Assembly (NCBI GenBank): GCA_030077755.1
Contig: JAQJZZ010000007.1
Location: forward strand, 124,001-188,000
Origin: Filosporella fistucella
Lineage: Eukaryota; Ascomycota; Leotiomycetes; Helotiales
Length of the DNA: 64,000 nucleotides
Reading direction: 5' to 3'
In this document: in pieces, positions 1-9,180 of the stretch
Layout of the letters: every line of letters begins with the position of its first letter
How positions within the stretch are numbered: the first letter of the stretch is position 1
The notes under the pieces: generated by a model
What the model was told of the DNA's origin: nothing
Database searches by the model: none
The model's input: the letters and a program-made list of their open reading frames with translations, nothing else
Translations under genes and position numbers: made by a program

Positions 1-292
1 TTGCTATGTCTTATCCCAAACCCAAATGCCCAGCTCTTGACCTTCCTCGTAAAACAGAACAACATCCAGATCCTCCATCTCTGTATATAGTAGGGAAATC
101 CACATACTCAGTCTCATTGACGTTCTTCTTATCCATCCTCCTCCTAGCCATCAGCGCATTTATAACCAACGCAGCCTCACTATGTGTCAAAGCATCCACA
201 TCCTGGAATTCTCCAAGTCGCAACTCTGAAGCTGCTTCTTCGTCTCCTTGAGGTGCTTCACGCGATCGAGAAGTAGGAGCTGGTTGTGCCAT
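1..292 (-). CDS. rpb4: RNA polymerase II subunit Rpb4, N-terminal exon (partial)
   Basis: This is the start of Rpb4, which pairs with Rpb7 as the stalk of nuclear RNA polymerase II and links transcription to mRNA export and decay. Exon 1 runs from the ATG at 292-290 down to 108 and reads MAQPAPTSRS..., then the conserved block GEFQDVDALTHSEAALVINA and the basic RRRMDKKNVNET stretch typical of fungal Rpb4. A GTATGT donor sits at 107, so the exon ends in phase 2 and the rest of the gene lies left of the window. The open frame continues upstream of the ATG, but the family alignment from memory supports MAQP as the start. The gene is divergent from trs23. Confidence 0.88.
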
Positions 293-738
293 TGTGCTAA
301 CGTTCAGCTTGCGATTTTGGTGAAGGACTCTTGCGCGTGTGAGCAATTCGATGGGGGACTGCCGTGAGCGAAGTTTGATTCGAGGTTCTCTTTTGGGCGA
401 ATGAAGAAGTAAAGTGAATGTGTTTATTTGAAAGCTGGCGCGGCGTGGTTGTATGTTGTTGGAAGGTTGACTTTGTGCTGGTGGGGTGAAAGCGGGAAGA
501 ATTTCGAGATGGAAATGCAAGCTTGTCTGTCGCGAATCTGGGGAACTTTGCCGAGCTGTCTACGTCGACAGTGAATTACCTAGAGTAAATCCATTCAACT
601 CTGAACAAATTGACTTGAGCAGATTGCAAGTCATCGAGTTTGGTTTCAAGAGGCGCTGTAAAGTTGCGGTCTGGAAATAGGGTATCTAGTGCTGTTGCCA
701 ACATCTGCAGAATCAGGAGGGCAAGCAGAGCCGCCAAC
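293..738. promoter_or_regulatory. Divergent intergenic region rpb4 / trs23
   Basis: These 446 bases separate two divergently transcribed housekeeping genes and presumably hold both promoters. I see no clear TATA box, as expected for constitutive fungal genes, and no convincing ORF. Confidence 0.5.
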
Positions 739-1292
739 ATGTATGTAGCCTCCACCATATCCCCTAGCATATAGCTAACATAACAGGGTCGTCTTCGCTT
801 TAATCATAATCAATAAAGCTGGAGGCTTAATCTACCAGAGAGATTTTGCAGAAGGGCTGAATAAGCTCAGCATCAACGATTACCTCGTTCTGGCTGGTAC
901 ATTTCACGGGTATACCTCCATTCAATACCCTCTAAATGCCATAACATACTGACAATTCCAGCGTTCACGCAATTACCACGCGTCTCCACCCTCTCCACCA
1001 TCTCAACTCCTCCCTCTCTTCCTCAGAAAACCGTCCCGATCCTCCCTCCGGCATTGAAGTCCTAGAAACAGAGAACTTCCGACTCCAATGTTTCAGCACA
1101 TTAACGGGAACGAAATTCCTACTATTTACTGAACCACAACAGCCAAATGTGGACAAGATTGTTGGGAAGATATACGAATTGTATAGTGATTATGTGATGA
1201 AGAACCCATTCTACCAGTTGGAGATGCCGGTGAGGTGTGAAAGTTGGGAGAGGAAGTTAGTGGGTTACATTAGGCCTTTGAATTCGAGGTGA
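739..1292 (+). CDS. trs23: TRAPP complex subunit Trs23 (TRAPPC4-like)
   Basis: Trs23 is a core subunit of the TRAPP complexes, which activate Ypt1/Rab1 and tether vesicles in ER-Golgi traffic. Spliced exons 739-740, 787-909 and 962-1292 encode 151 residues. The N-terminus MVVFALIIINKAGGLIYQRD and the C-terminal KIYELYSDYVMKNPFYQLEM match the longin/sybindin-like fold of Trs23. The ATG itself is split: AT at 739-740, then a 46-nt intron (GTATGT donor at 741, GCTAACA branch point at 774-780, CAG acceptor ending 786), then the G at 787. Intron 2 is 910-961. Phase is kept across both joins and the stop TGA is at 1290-1292. The gene is convergent with rpn10. Confidence 0.88.
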
Positions 1293-1597
1293 GGCAAGGG
1301 AGAGGTCATGAACGATTTCTCTGTGATTTGGTGACGGCAAGGTGGAGGGAGGAGAGGATGGACAAGTTGAAGGATTGTAACCGTGGAAGACAGCGAATGG
1401 GGACTGGAGGCGATAACATGGGGCATAGGAAGAACCTCTATTCCACTGGACATGATGAATAGCTGCTTCAGAAGGAGTGAGAGAAGTCTAAGATCGCAGA
1501 AGCAGGATAGAGACACGCAGAATTACAGCTCATTAGGCTGCTCTAGTTGTACAATCATACATCCCAACGCCATGAGCAATGCAGATCAGCAATTCTA
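1293..1597. other. Convergent 3' region trs23 / rpn10
   Basis: About 305 bases lie between two convergent stop codons. They probably hold overlapping 3' UTRs. The open frames here look like shadows and I see no gene. Confidence 0.5.
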
Positions 1598-2528
1598 TCA
1601 TGCTGTATCCATCTTATCAGCATCATCATCTTTCTTATTATCCTTCTTGCTTCCCTCTCCGAGTAATGGTGCCTTCTCTCCAGCCTCATCTTCTTCCTTG
1701 ACGCTCTCCAACTGCGCCTTTTCTTCTTGTGCCTTCTTTTCCTTTTCTGCTTTTTCTACTCTCGCCTTCTCCTCTTCCATACTCATCCTCAAAGCTAATG
1801 CCAATTCTGGATCAACCGAAGGGTCGATACCAAATTCAAATGATTCTCCACCACCAACATTTTCTGATGCACCTCCTGCCATACTAGATGATCTATCTCC
1901 ACTTAATATTGGGGTTGTAATAAGTTGGTCTGACAACAGTCCTGGTCCAGGAGGAATGATTGCAATATGTGATCCATCACTGCCTTTAACATTCTCGTTG
2001 AAAGCAGTCAACTTCTTTGTAGTATCATCATCTAACTCTCCAAATGCGACGAAATCGATGCTGACATTGTTCTTCTTCATCTTTTTCGCGAGTTTAACGA
2101 GTGCCTTGTCTTCATCGGGGATAGGTGAGCAAGTAAATACGATGATCCGTTGTCGTTGGGATTTATTCTGACGGTGCTTCAGCGCAAGCTATATTTGTCA
2201 GTGGAATCCAAAGCACAGAAGAACAGTCTCAACATACACCTGCGATCTGAATCCCGGTAGCCAAATGACTCCCCCCTCTAATCTTGCTCTTCGTGCGATG
2301 TAAACCCTCCAGGATCTTTCCATGGTCTGTTGTTAAAGTAACCAAAACCTCAGGTCCTTTACCACCCATACTCATCAGACCAACACTTGATTCAGGATTT
2401 GCTTGTGTAATGGCGGAGAATATCAAGGAGACGGCATCACTTTGTGCTTCGAATCGAGTTGGTGTATAATCTCCATTTCGACTGCTTTCGCTGTTGTCCA
2501 CAACCACCATAACTGCTTCGAGGACCAT
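1598..2528 (-). CDS. rpn10: 26S proteasome ubiquitin receptor Rpn10
   Basis: Rpn10 is a ubiquitin-chain receptor of the 19S regulatory particle and sits between its base and lid. Exons 2528-2238 and 2188-1598 give 293 residues. The intron, 2189-2237, has a GTATGT donor after the codon for the glycine of QIAG and keeps phase 0 into LALKHRQNK. The N-terminal VWA domain starts MVLEAVMVVVDNSE, with the SVGLMSMGGKGPEVLVTLT and FVAFGELDDDTTKK blocks. A ubiquitin-interacting motif, DPELALALRMSMEEE, follows the VWA domain. The lysine/glutamate-rich tail after it ends ...DKMDTA. The gene is divergent from the borealin-like gene, with 348 bases between the starts. Confidence 0.95.
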
Positions 2529-2876
2529 TTTGATATTTGGCCTCAGTTGAGGACTTGAGATTGGGTTTGAGATTTGCGGAAAGAGGTTGGATTTCGAAAG
2601 GATGTTTTAGACGTTGGTTGTAAAGTTCAGGTTGGTTCAGTTGTTGAACGCAAGGCAAGCTATGGCTGCGTGTACCAAGATCCCTGTAGCTTTAAGCTCT
2701 GGTAGATTTTGGCGCTAAGCGATGCGGCTCAAGGTGGTTTGTTTACTTTCCAACACCAAATCAAGAACAGCCTCACAAGACTAATCGCTACTTGCAGACT
2801 TGACACGCGATTCAGAATCGATTACTTCAACTTTGATTCCCTTGGAATATTCAATACTGAACAGATTTCTGAAACC
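2529..2876. promoter_or_regulatory. Divergent intergenic region rpn10 / borealin-like gene
   Basis: These 348 bases separate two divergent genes and should hold both promoters. I looked for a proteasome-type PACE element (GGTGGCAAA) and did not see an exact copy. Confidence 0.45.
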
Positions 2877-4057
2877 ATGGCACCGACGCGTTCTAAGAAG
2901 CAACGCAAGTCGACAGATTCCGCAAGCTCTGTTGATGTACAGAGCTTCCCCGCTCCTCCTCAAATGGTACCAACCAAAACGCATAGTCCAGCAAGGACTC
3001 CCTCGAGAAGTCCTATCAAGAAGCAGAAGATGGGAATCACAGCGGCGCAGAAGCAAGCATTGCTTGATAACCTGCAACTAGAGAGTACGTTTGGCATGCA
3101 ACATGACCGAAAAATGCTAATTATGCTTGAATAGTTACGGAACGCGCCAGAAAACTCCGAGCACAATATATGGTTCATGCACAACATTTGAAAACGCGCA
3201 TTGAAATGCGTGTTAATCGCATACCAGTCGCATTACGCAAAGCGAAGATGGGGGATCTGCTCTTGAAGTATAGTGAGGTTTCCACCAAGACAGTAGCCGG
3301 ATCATCGAGAACAGCGGCAAAATCACCTGCCAAAAATTTGGTGCAAGAGGAGCAGAGACATTTACGCGCCAGTCCATCTCCGCAGCGGGGTGGGAAAAGA
3401 TTAAGGTACGCATATTCTTGCATGATAAAGAACCCTTCTAACATCTTCAGCGATGATATCGACAAGGAGAATGAGGATATTGAGAACCCAAAAAAACGCG
3501 TTCGAGGACCACTAGTTCCACCTGCACGCACAACTTCTCGAGCAAAAATGGACCCTTCACAAGTTCTCTCACCAAGATCAGCCAATTCTCGAACGCTTCC
3601 AAGATCACCTATCAGACCAGCTTCGCCAACAAAATCATTCCTTGCACGTCCAATTGGATCACCACTCAAACCTGCCGCACCGGTTCCATCTGGAGGTGCA
3701 GCAAGTATTCTAACAAATATGGTAGAGAAAGCCAAATCAACCAGAGGAGCAGTTGCACGGAAGGTCACGGGAGAAAAGTCTGCAGTTGGAGCTGGAAGAG
3801 GAAGAAGAGCAGCACCACCACCAGCATCTGCACCAAAAGTGGGACGAGGCAGAGCTAGTACCATTAGTGAGAGTAGTGATTCCAGCACAACTACCGTTGT
3901 CAGGAAGCCGGTACCAGTGAAGAAAGCTCCCGCGAAGAAGACCATGATGAGTACCATCAAGGGGATGGGAAGTCAGAAAAAGGCACCAGTAGCAGCAAAA
4001 GCTACAACAGCAGCGGCACCAGCTCCAGGTGGGCGAGTATTGAGGAAGCGAAATTGA
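2877..4057 (+). CDS. nbl1: Borealin/Nbl1-like chromosomal passenger complex protein
   Basis: Borealin-type proteins join Survivin/Bir1 and INCENP/Sli15 to place Aurora kinase at centromeres and the spindle midzone. Exons 2877-3084, 3135-3405 and 3451-4057 encode 361 residues. The diagnostic N-terminal segment is LLDNLQLEITERARKLRAQY followed by KTRIEMRVNRIPVALRKAKM and GDLLLK, which matches the Nbl1/Borealin N-terminal domain. The rest is long, basic and low-complexity, rich in S, P, K and A, with many SP and TP pairs that could be mitotic kinase sites, and it ends GGRVLRKRN. Intron 2 is 45 nt and in frame, so its retention would add 15 residues (YAYSCMIKNPSNIF region) without a stop. Confidence 0.82.
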
Positions 4058-5604
4058 TGTTCTGTTGCTTTGAATGTGTAATTAGCGTTTGGTGTTATGG
4101 TGTTGGGTTGAACGTATATGAAATGGAAGAAATGATATCGAGCATCTCCCTGCCATTTTCGCTGAGAGGTTTCGTTCCTGGGAGAATTTGCTCGTTCCTT
4201 TGAGGACAAACACTTTTCGAACTCTATGCTTTTGCCCGAATGCCTTCAAGTGCAATGCATGATCTATAGAGGGACTATGAGTGACGTTCTATGAGATGGG
4301 TAGTGTCTAACTGAGATTCTATGATCAAGAATAGGCACTCAAAGCTAAGATAAGTCGGACAGTGGAAATAGCTAGGCCGAGCGTTGGCTATCATATGGGA
4401 ACTAACCGAAAGTAGTATCCCTGACGGCCTTTGGACTGAAAGCTACACAAGATCGAGGAGTCAAGGCTCTTCACTTCCCAGCTCCTCAATATCCCCGTTT
4501 TGATCAGACACTTTCCGAAGGGCCATTCTTCGCTAATCAGTACTACAGATACGCAGTCCATGACTACTTGTGCCTCTGTGATATCAAATACCAAGACTGG
4601 TAACACTATGCAATAGCAGGCAATGAAATGCAATTGAATGACTTCTAGCCACACTTGTCTTTCTATTTAGCCAGACTGGGATTTGGGGATGCTACAATTG
4701 ACCCTCCTAGAGTCTTCTGCAGGAGCGGTTATGATTGCGCCATCGGCTCTATGTACAATCAAGATTCCGTGATTTTATCACTTGGAGAACTCTAAATATG
4801 TAGTCTTAATCCTACAGGCAGCTGGTTGTAGATTCGGGTACTGATACTTGACCCTGTCCAGATCAGCCCAAGCCAGAATTCTCAATTCTACCACCAGCCT
4901 GCCGAAAGGGCAATCTGGAAGAGCATTCTCAGCTGCTTTGGTAACTATAATCCTTGGTAACATTCCCACTTACCATGAACTCCATCTTCTTGTCTTCGAC
5001 CAATTTGTTGTGGTCTCGCAATTCCTGTTGCTCGCGGTTACACCGAACCTGCCTATTCATTCTGAGATCTGGCTCACCTTTCCTGAGCCCGATATGCACA
5101 TATATGCTTGGAGACACTGCTTGTCAGGTGTCTAACTTAGGAGGTTATAAGGTGAATCTGCGGTTTTGATCTTTGTCGGGGCCATTATCGACTTTACTTT
5201 TGACAACCTCGGATTCGAATTCAGGAGTAAGGATTGTGTGGGTTTGTGCCCCCGGAGCATCACCTTCCAATTTAAGACTATTCTCTTTGCATTCAGTTAT
5301 TGATTTATACGGTCTTCTTGTATTGTGCTGGAAAGAACCACAATACAAGGCTATAGGGCCAAGATAAGATCTTTTATCGAAGACACAAAAAGCAGTTGGG
5401 GCCATGGAGTGTAGAGCAAGATGTTCCAGAAGAAGAGGAGACATTTACTGAGGCCTCTTGGAGTGCCTGCTCCACCGTAAACGGTACCTGGCTTCCTAGT
5501 AGAATCAGAGGCCGGCGAGTAGCCTGCTTGGGATATCGTAAGAAAGTGATCTTGATTGGACGAGTTCAAGCCATCTCCTAAGTTACTTGTGTGATTGACC
5601 TTCA
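4058..5604. other. Gene-free decayed sequence
   Basis: I find no credible coding frame here. Open frames are short and change strand often. The stretch adjoins the retroelement protease remnant at 5605-6060 and may be more of the same decayed element, but no family motif is visible. Confidence 0.4.
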
Positions 5605-6060
5605 TCAACATAATACAAGAGAGTGCTTCTGATTATACGACCTCCTGGTCTTGCAATTGAATCCTCTGATTGTCCTTCTCTCGATGCTAGAGGAGACAAA
5701 TATCAGTCCAAATGCCCTGTGGAACCAATGTCTAGCGTATCTAGTTCGCCGGAGGCCCCACCGAATGTTTAGGTTATTTGGATTCAAGAAGCTGGTTCCT
5801 AATAGGATACCGCGAGGAATCTTGTCTACGACTATAACTATCGCTGGTGGAAATCGGACAACGTCTTTATTAGTAGTTCGGAACCTTGGAGATAAGTGAA
5901 CACAAGTGGATGTTGTTGGTCCACCGCCGACGCCGCAGATCTTGATTGGTGTGTCCATAGTGTATGGTACAGCGGACGCAAAGTCTCTGTCCAACGTGTC
6001 TCTGTCAATAAGGGACATTCCTGACCCTGTGTCCGTGACAAATATACGTTGGACAGCCAG
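5605..6060 (-). mobile_element. LTR-retroelement aspartic protease remnant
   Basis: On the minus strand a frame reads VTDTGSGMSLIDRD, with the active-site DTG codons at 6033-6025. It is followed by IKICGVGGGPTTSTCVHL and then the flap-distal motif PRGILLGTSFLNPN near 5790. A DTGS motif followed about 70-80 residues later by ILLGTxFL is the layout of retropepsin domains in Gypsy-type polyproteins. An in-frame TAA lies just upstream (6063-6061), and the frame ends at 5605 with no reverse transcriptase, RNase H or integrase recognisable nearby. I therefore read it as a relic. I did not find LTRs or target-site duplications. Confidence 0.62.
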
Positions 6061-6246
6061 TTATAGAATTGGGGTCTGGTTAGGAGCCTTCTCCGAGCAC
6101 CTTTGGGAAGTGATCTTGATTGGGAACACCCTAGATTTTGAATCTGGATTGTATCACTGACCGTCTCGATATGCTGTAATTGAATCATCTCTAAACTACC
6201 ACTTCCCTGATACCGATTTTGGGGGGTAATAATGAGTCGTGATATG

Positions 6247-6290
6247 CCACCTCGCTGCCCACCCTTCTTCTTCTTGTTTTCGATCAGCTC
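6247..6290 (-). repeat. Diverged copy of the tma22 3' coding end
   Basis: On the minus strand this stretch reads IIELIENKKKKGGQRGG. It closely resembles the C-terminus of the neighbouring tma22, NIELVEDKKKKGGAAG, encoded at about 6409-6460. The nucleotide match extends over about 45 bases, with the centre CCCTTCTTCTTCTT identical. It looks like a short, diverged direct duplication about 170 bp downstream of the real 3' end. Confidence 0.55.
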
Positions 6291-6406
6291 TATGATCAAT
6301 CGTCCTAGAGCGCCAACGGAGAACCACCAGTGTCTGTTTCCAAGTAAATAAATAAAATGAAAACCGGCATCAAGTATTGCAACACTCAAATTTTATTTCT
6401 GATGTC

Positions 6407-7190
6407 TCATCCTGCTGCTCCTCCCTTCTTCTTCTTATCTTCGACTAACTCGATATTGTCTTCAGGGATAACCTTGAACTTCTCGAGGAAGAATTCCTCA
6501 ATTTCCTCACTCACATCTCCTTGTACCACAATTTCTTCCCCTCCACTAGCAACTTTCGTAACACTTGCGCCTGTAGCAAATTTCTTACCCAAATCCTTCG
6601 CCACTTTCTTGTTCTCCAACCCAAAATTCTCCAGACCTGTAACCGTTGTGACATATTTCCGCTTATTGCGCTCTACCCGCTTAATAATTACTTTCGAAGA
6701 CGCGATTGTTTGTGCGGCTTTTGCTTCAGCTGCTTCGGCTTTGAGGGCTTTTTTGTGGGCATCTTTCTCGGCGCGTTTGAGGGCATCGACGGAGAGGGTT
6801 GAAGTTGCTGCTGCGAGTGCATCTGCGATTGTCAGGTATGAATCCAGAGGCCCAGAAAAAGAGGTTGCTTACCTTCTGACCATAACTTTTCATACATATC
6901 TGAGTGATTCTTCTGAAGCCATTCCTGGCATTTTTTCACCGTACCGCCAAATTCGCAATACTACTTCCTCCGAGTCAGTGTTTGTTCAGTATCCAAGGCC
7001 TGTGGAAGCTCTGTGTGGGTTTGCAGTATCATGGAAGGGAATGATGTACCTCTGGTGGTAAAGAGCAGACTATGGCTACGTTAGCTGACATTAGGTGAGG
7101 GGATGGAGGGGTAATGCACGAACCTCCACAGTAGATAACGTGTCTAGATTGCGGCTCTGAAGGGCCGTCTTGTGCCTCGACCTCTGCCAT
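6407..7190 (-). CDS. tma22: Translation machinery-associated protein Tma22 (DENR-like)
   Basis: Tma22 (human DENR) works with Tma20/MCT-1 in ribosome recycling and non-canonical initiation. Exons 7190-7124, 7069-7050, 6960-6873 and 6822-6407 encode 196 residues, and all four join in phase. One exon is only 20 nt long. The N-terminus begins MAEVEAQDGP and contains YCGGVCSLPPEYCEFGG, the cysteine motif of DENR proteins. The C-terminal half is an SUI1/eIF1-like domain (SSKVIIKRVERNKRKYVT, TGLENFGLENKKVAKDLGKK, GASVTKVASGGEEIVVQGDV). The protein ends in the lysine-rich tail DKKKKGGAAG, part of which is duplicated just downstream. Confidence 0.92.
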
Positions 7191-7635
7191 TCTGGTATCT
7201 TGGATTCCGAATCGTTCACGAGGAAAATTGGAAGATATTGGGTTGTTGGGAGGGAAATGTTACGTGGAAGAGATATGTCGCATGAGGATGGCGGGGCAAG
7301 AGACTAGCGGGGTGGAGGCCGCATGAAGGTATTTTGATATGTGAGATTCCTTGTTTCCCCATGCCATCACAAGACACAAAACAAGTCCAAGTGAATTCGT
7401 GTGGGATACGAAACATGGTCAGACTTTCCATTTCATTTCACTTGCATTTTATTTACAAAACACATCTAGTTCTACAATTTCGGTCACGATGAGGCGATAG
7501 TGGATTGCTTCGAGCGAAGACTGAATAGTTACGACGTGTGAAAAGCTATAGGATACACACATCAATTTCGGGGACTTTACCTCCAAACAGTTTAACTTTC
7601 TTGGCTCGTAGCGCCTTGCTAGGAGACATGAGATC
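7191..7635. other. Intergenic region upstream of tma22
   Basis: About 445 bases holding the probable tma22 promoter. I see no ORF or repeat that I can support. Confidence 0.4.
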
Positions 7636-8148
7636 TCAGCCACATTGATAAAATATCATGACTATCTTCTCAGCAGGACGCTCCTCTGGCCGGTGCAAGA
7701 TGACTCCACGAGCAAACTTGTACCATCTATTAACATTCCGAAATTTGTGCATCTGTCCTTTCATCGTTTCAATACAGCTGGTGAAATGATCTTTATTTTT
7801 GTAACATTGCAAGGTCGTTCTACCTCCGATGATCCACACAGTACCCTCTTGCCCATTTTCGATGATCCTGAGGACATCGGCAGCTCCACAAGATTTGGCA
7901 GATAGTTTCATCTTGTTCATGGAAACTTGGAAATGCGTATTTGGCTTCAATCTTCCACATCTATCAGTTTGTACTCGATGTTGCTTCAAAAGTCTCACGG
8001 TGAGGGACTTGTGGTCCTGGCCTGGCACATGTAATTGCTTCAAAATTGGGGAAAGCTGCATGATCCCCTTAAGTTGAGCATTTGAACAAAAAGCAACTAG
8101 CTGGAAGATTGTTACTAGAGTAGATATTATGTCATTGTGATGTGACAC
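7636..8148 (-). CDS. Possible small secreted protein, unknown
   Basis: This single uninterrupted frame of 170 codons is not recognised. It begins MSHHNDIISTLVTIFQLVAF and then CSNA, which could be a signal peptide with cleavage after a small residue. The remaining 145 residues are basic and contain four cysteines (in DRCG, KSCG, LQCY and TSCI), an even number that could form two disulphides. Its start is 206 bases from the start of the divergent decayed secreted-protein gene. It could be an effector-like protein or a chance frame; no domain supports it. Confidence 0.32.
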   Translation of the reverse strand: MSHHNDIISTLVTIFQLVAFCSNAQLKGIMQLSPILKQLHVPGQDHKSLTVRLLKQHRVQTDRCGRLKPNTHFQVSMNKMKLSAKSCGAADVLRIIENGQEGTVWIIGGRTTLQCYKNKDHFTSCIETMKGQMHKFRNVNRWYKFARGVILHRPEERPAEKIVMIFYQCG

Positions 8149-8269
8149 GCTAGTCGATATCTCTCTGCTCTTCTCAAAGTCGGACTAGCTGCGTACAGAT
8201 TTTCAATTAACACCACATCAACTCCCTAGAAATTATCTGTAGAACACCGTACACCAAGGACATTCTCTG

Positions 8270-8276
8270 TATATAA
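8270..8276 (+). promoter_or_regulatory. TATA box
   Basis: TATATAA lies 79 bases before the ATG at 8355, a normal distance for a fungal TATA promoter. It belongs to a gene that is otherwise broken. Confidence 0.5.
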
Positions 8277-8354
8277 TAAGGGGATCTCGGTCTCAACAAT
8301 TGAAGTGGTTACCCTCAGTTTTCGATCCGACTTCGTAAGAAATATCCTTTCAAG

Positions 8355-9180
8355 ATGTATCTCTCTTCGATAGGACAAGTATTGCTTGCCTGTCTGGCAA
8401 CATCGAGTCTATAAGTAAGCCTCCATTCCACACCATCTCATTTGAGCCCACAATAACAACTCAAAGTATTCCTTCAGAATCCACCATTCATACTCGCCAA
8501 GGATCACCATTTCCTCCCGACGCCCAACTCTCACCAACTCTCACCAACTCTCACCAACTCTCACCAACGTTCACAATCTACGCTATCCCCTCTCAATTCA
8601 CACCCTTCGATTTCACATTCCAAAGCGGCTTCTTCAGTCCCTGGTCTCCTCCTGTACATGTCGGTCCAAATAAGGGAATCATAGTACCCTCCGCCGATGA
8701 CGCCGCCATATTCGCGATTGTGCAGCCCTATAGCTATCCCGTCAAAGTCGACAAACTTAAACAGCCTTCTCCAGTAGATGGCGCATACTGCTCTGGATCT
8801 CTAGGCACGCTTCTAGGCTAGGCGGACTAGAGATTCGGTTTTCTGGAGTTCACGAGGGATCTAGAGGATGTAGAAGAGGCTGAAATACCTGGGACATTTA
8901 GTCTTGAGGGTTTTACTTCACATCCACCGTATTAGAAAGTATTGTTTCAGAATCAGAATTTTGATACGGCGGATACTTTGGCTAGGTTTTGCTTGTCGTA
9001 TGAGGATCAGAAGTTTACTGGAACGCAGTATGTGAAGATCTATGGGTATTTCGAAAGAACTTCTTTGGGGAGTGTGAGGGCGTGTTTTTGTGGGTTGAAT
9101 ATGAGGATTAGATATTTGATCTGGGGGCGGAAAGAGAGCTACGGCTGTCTGGTGTTAGTGGCTTTCTATGGATCCAGAAA
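8355..9180 (+). pseudogene. Decayed secreted-protein gene
   Basis: A start codon at 8355 opens a good signal peptide, MYLSSIGQVLLACLATSSL, and then hits TAA at 8412-8414, immediately before a GTAAGC intron donor at 8415. After an acceptor ending at 8477, a protein-like frame continues (FTIYAIPSQFTPFDFTFQSG, WSPPVHVGPNKGIIVPSADD, AIFAIVQPYSYPVKVDK). It is cut by TAG at 8819-8821, 8828-8830 and 8933-8935. After the last stop it still reads like protein (FDTADTLARFCLSYEDQKF, YVKIYGYFERTSLGSVRACF). The splice join also does not keep phase. I do not recognise the family. The composition and the conserved frame point to a once-functional secreted protein. The 3' limit is approximate. Confidence 0.6.
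8525..8574 (+). repeat. 10-bp tandem repeat, four perfect copies plus one diverged
   Basis: The unit CAACTCTCAC is repeated perfectly at 8525-8564, followed by a diverged fifth copy, CAACGTTCAC. It lies inside the decayed coding frame. Three extra copies add 30 bp, so the expansion by itself keeps the frame. Confidence 0.9.

Noticed and set aside
11..107. A second short Rpb4 exon starting at base 80 on the minus strand
   Set aside because: It would need a 27-nt intron, too short to splice, and it does not match the Rpb4 family. The true intron probably runs off the window.
5838..6389. 183-codon minus-strand frame
   Set aside because: It overlaps the retropepsin frame in another phase, and the only recognisable part is the duplicated tma22 tail. 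It is not a gene.
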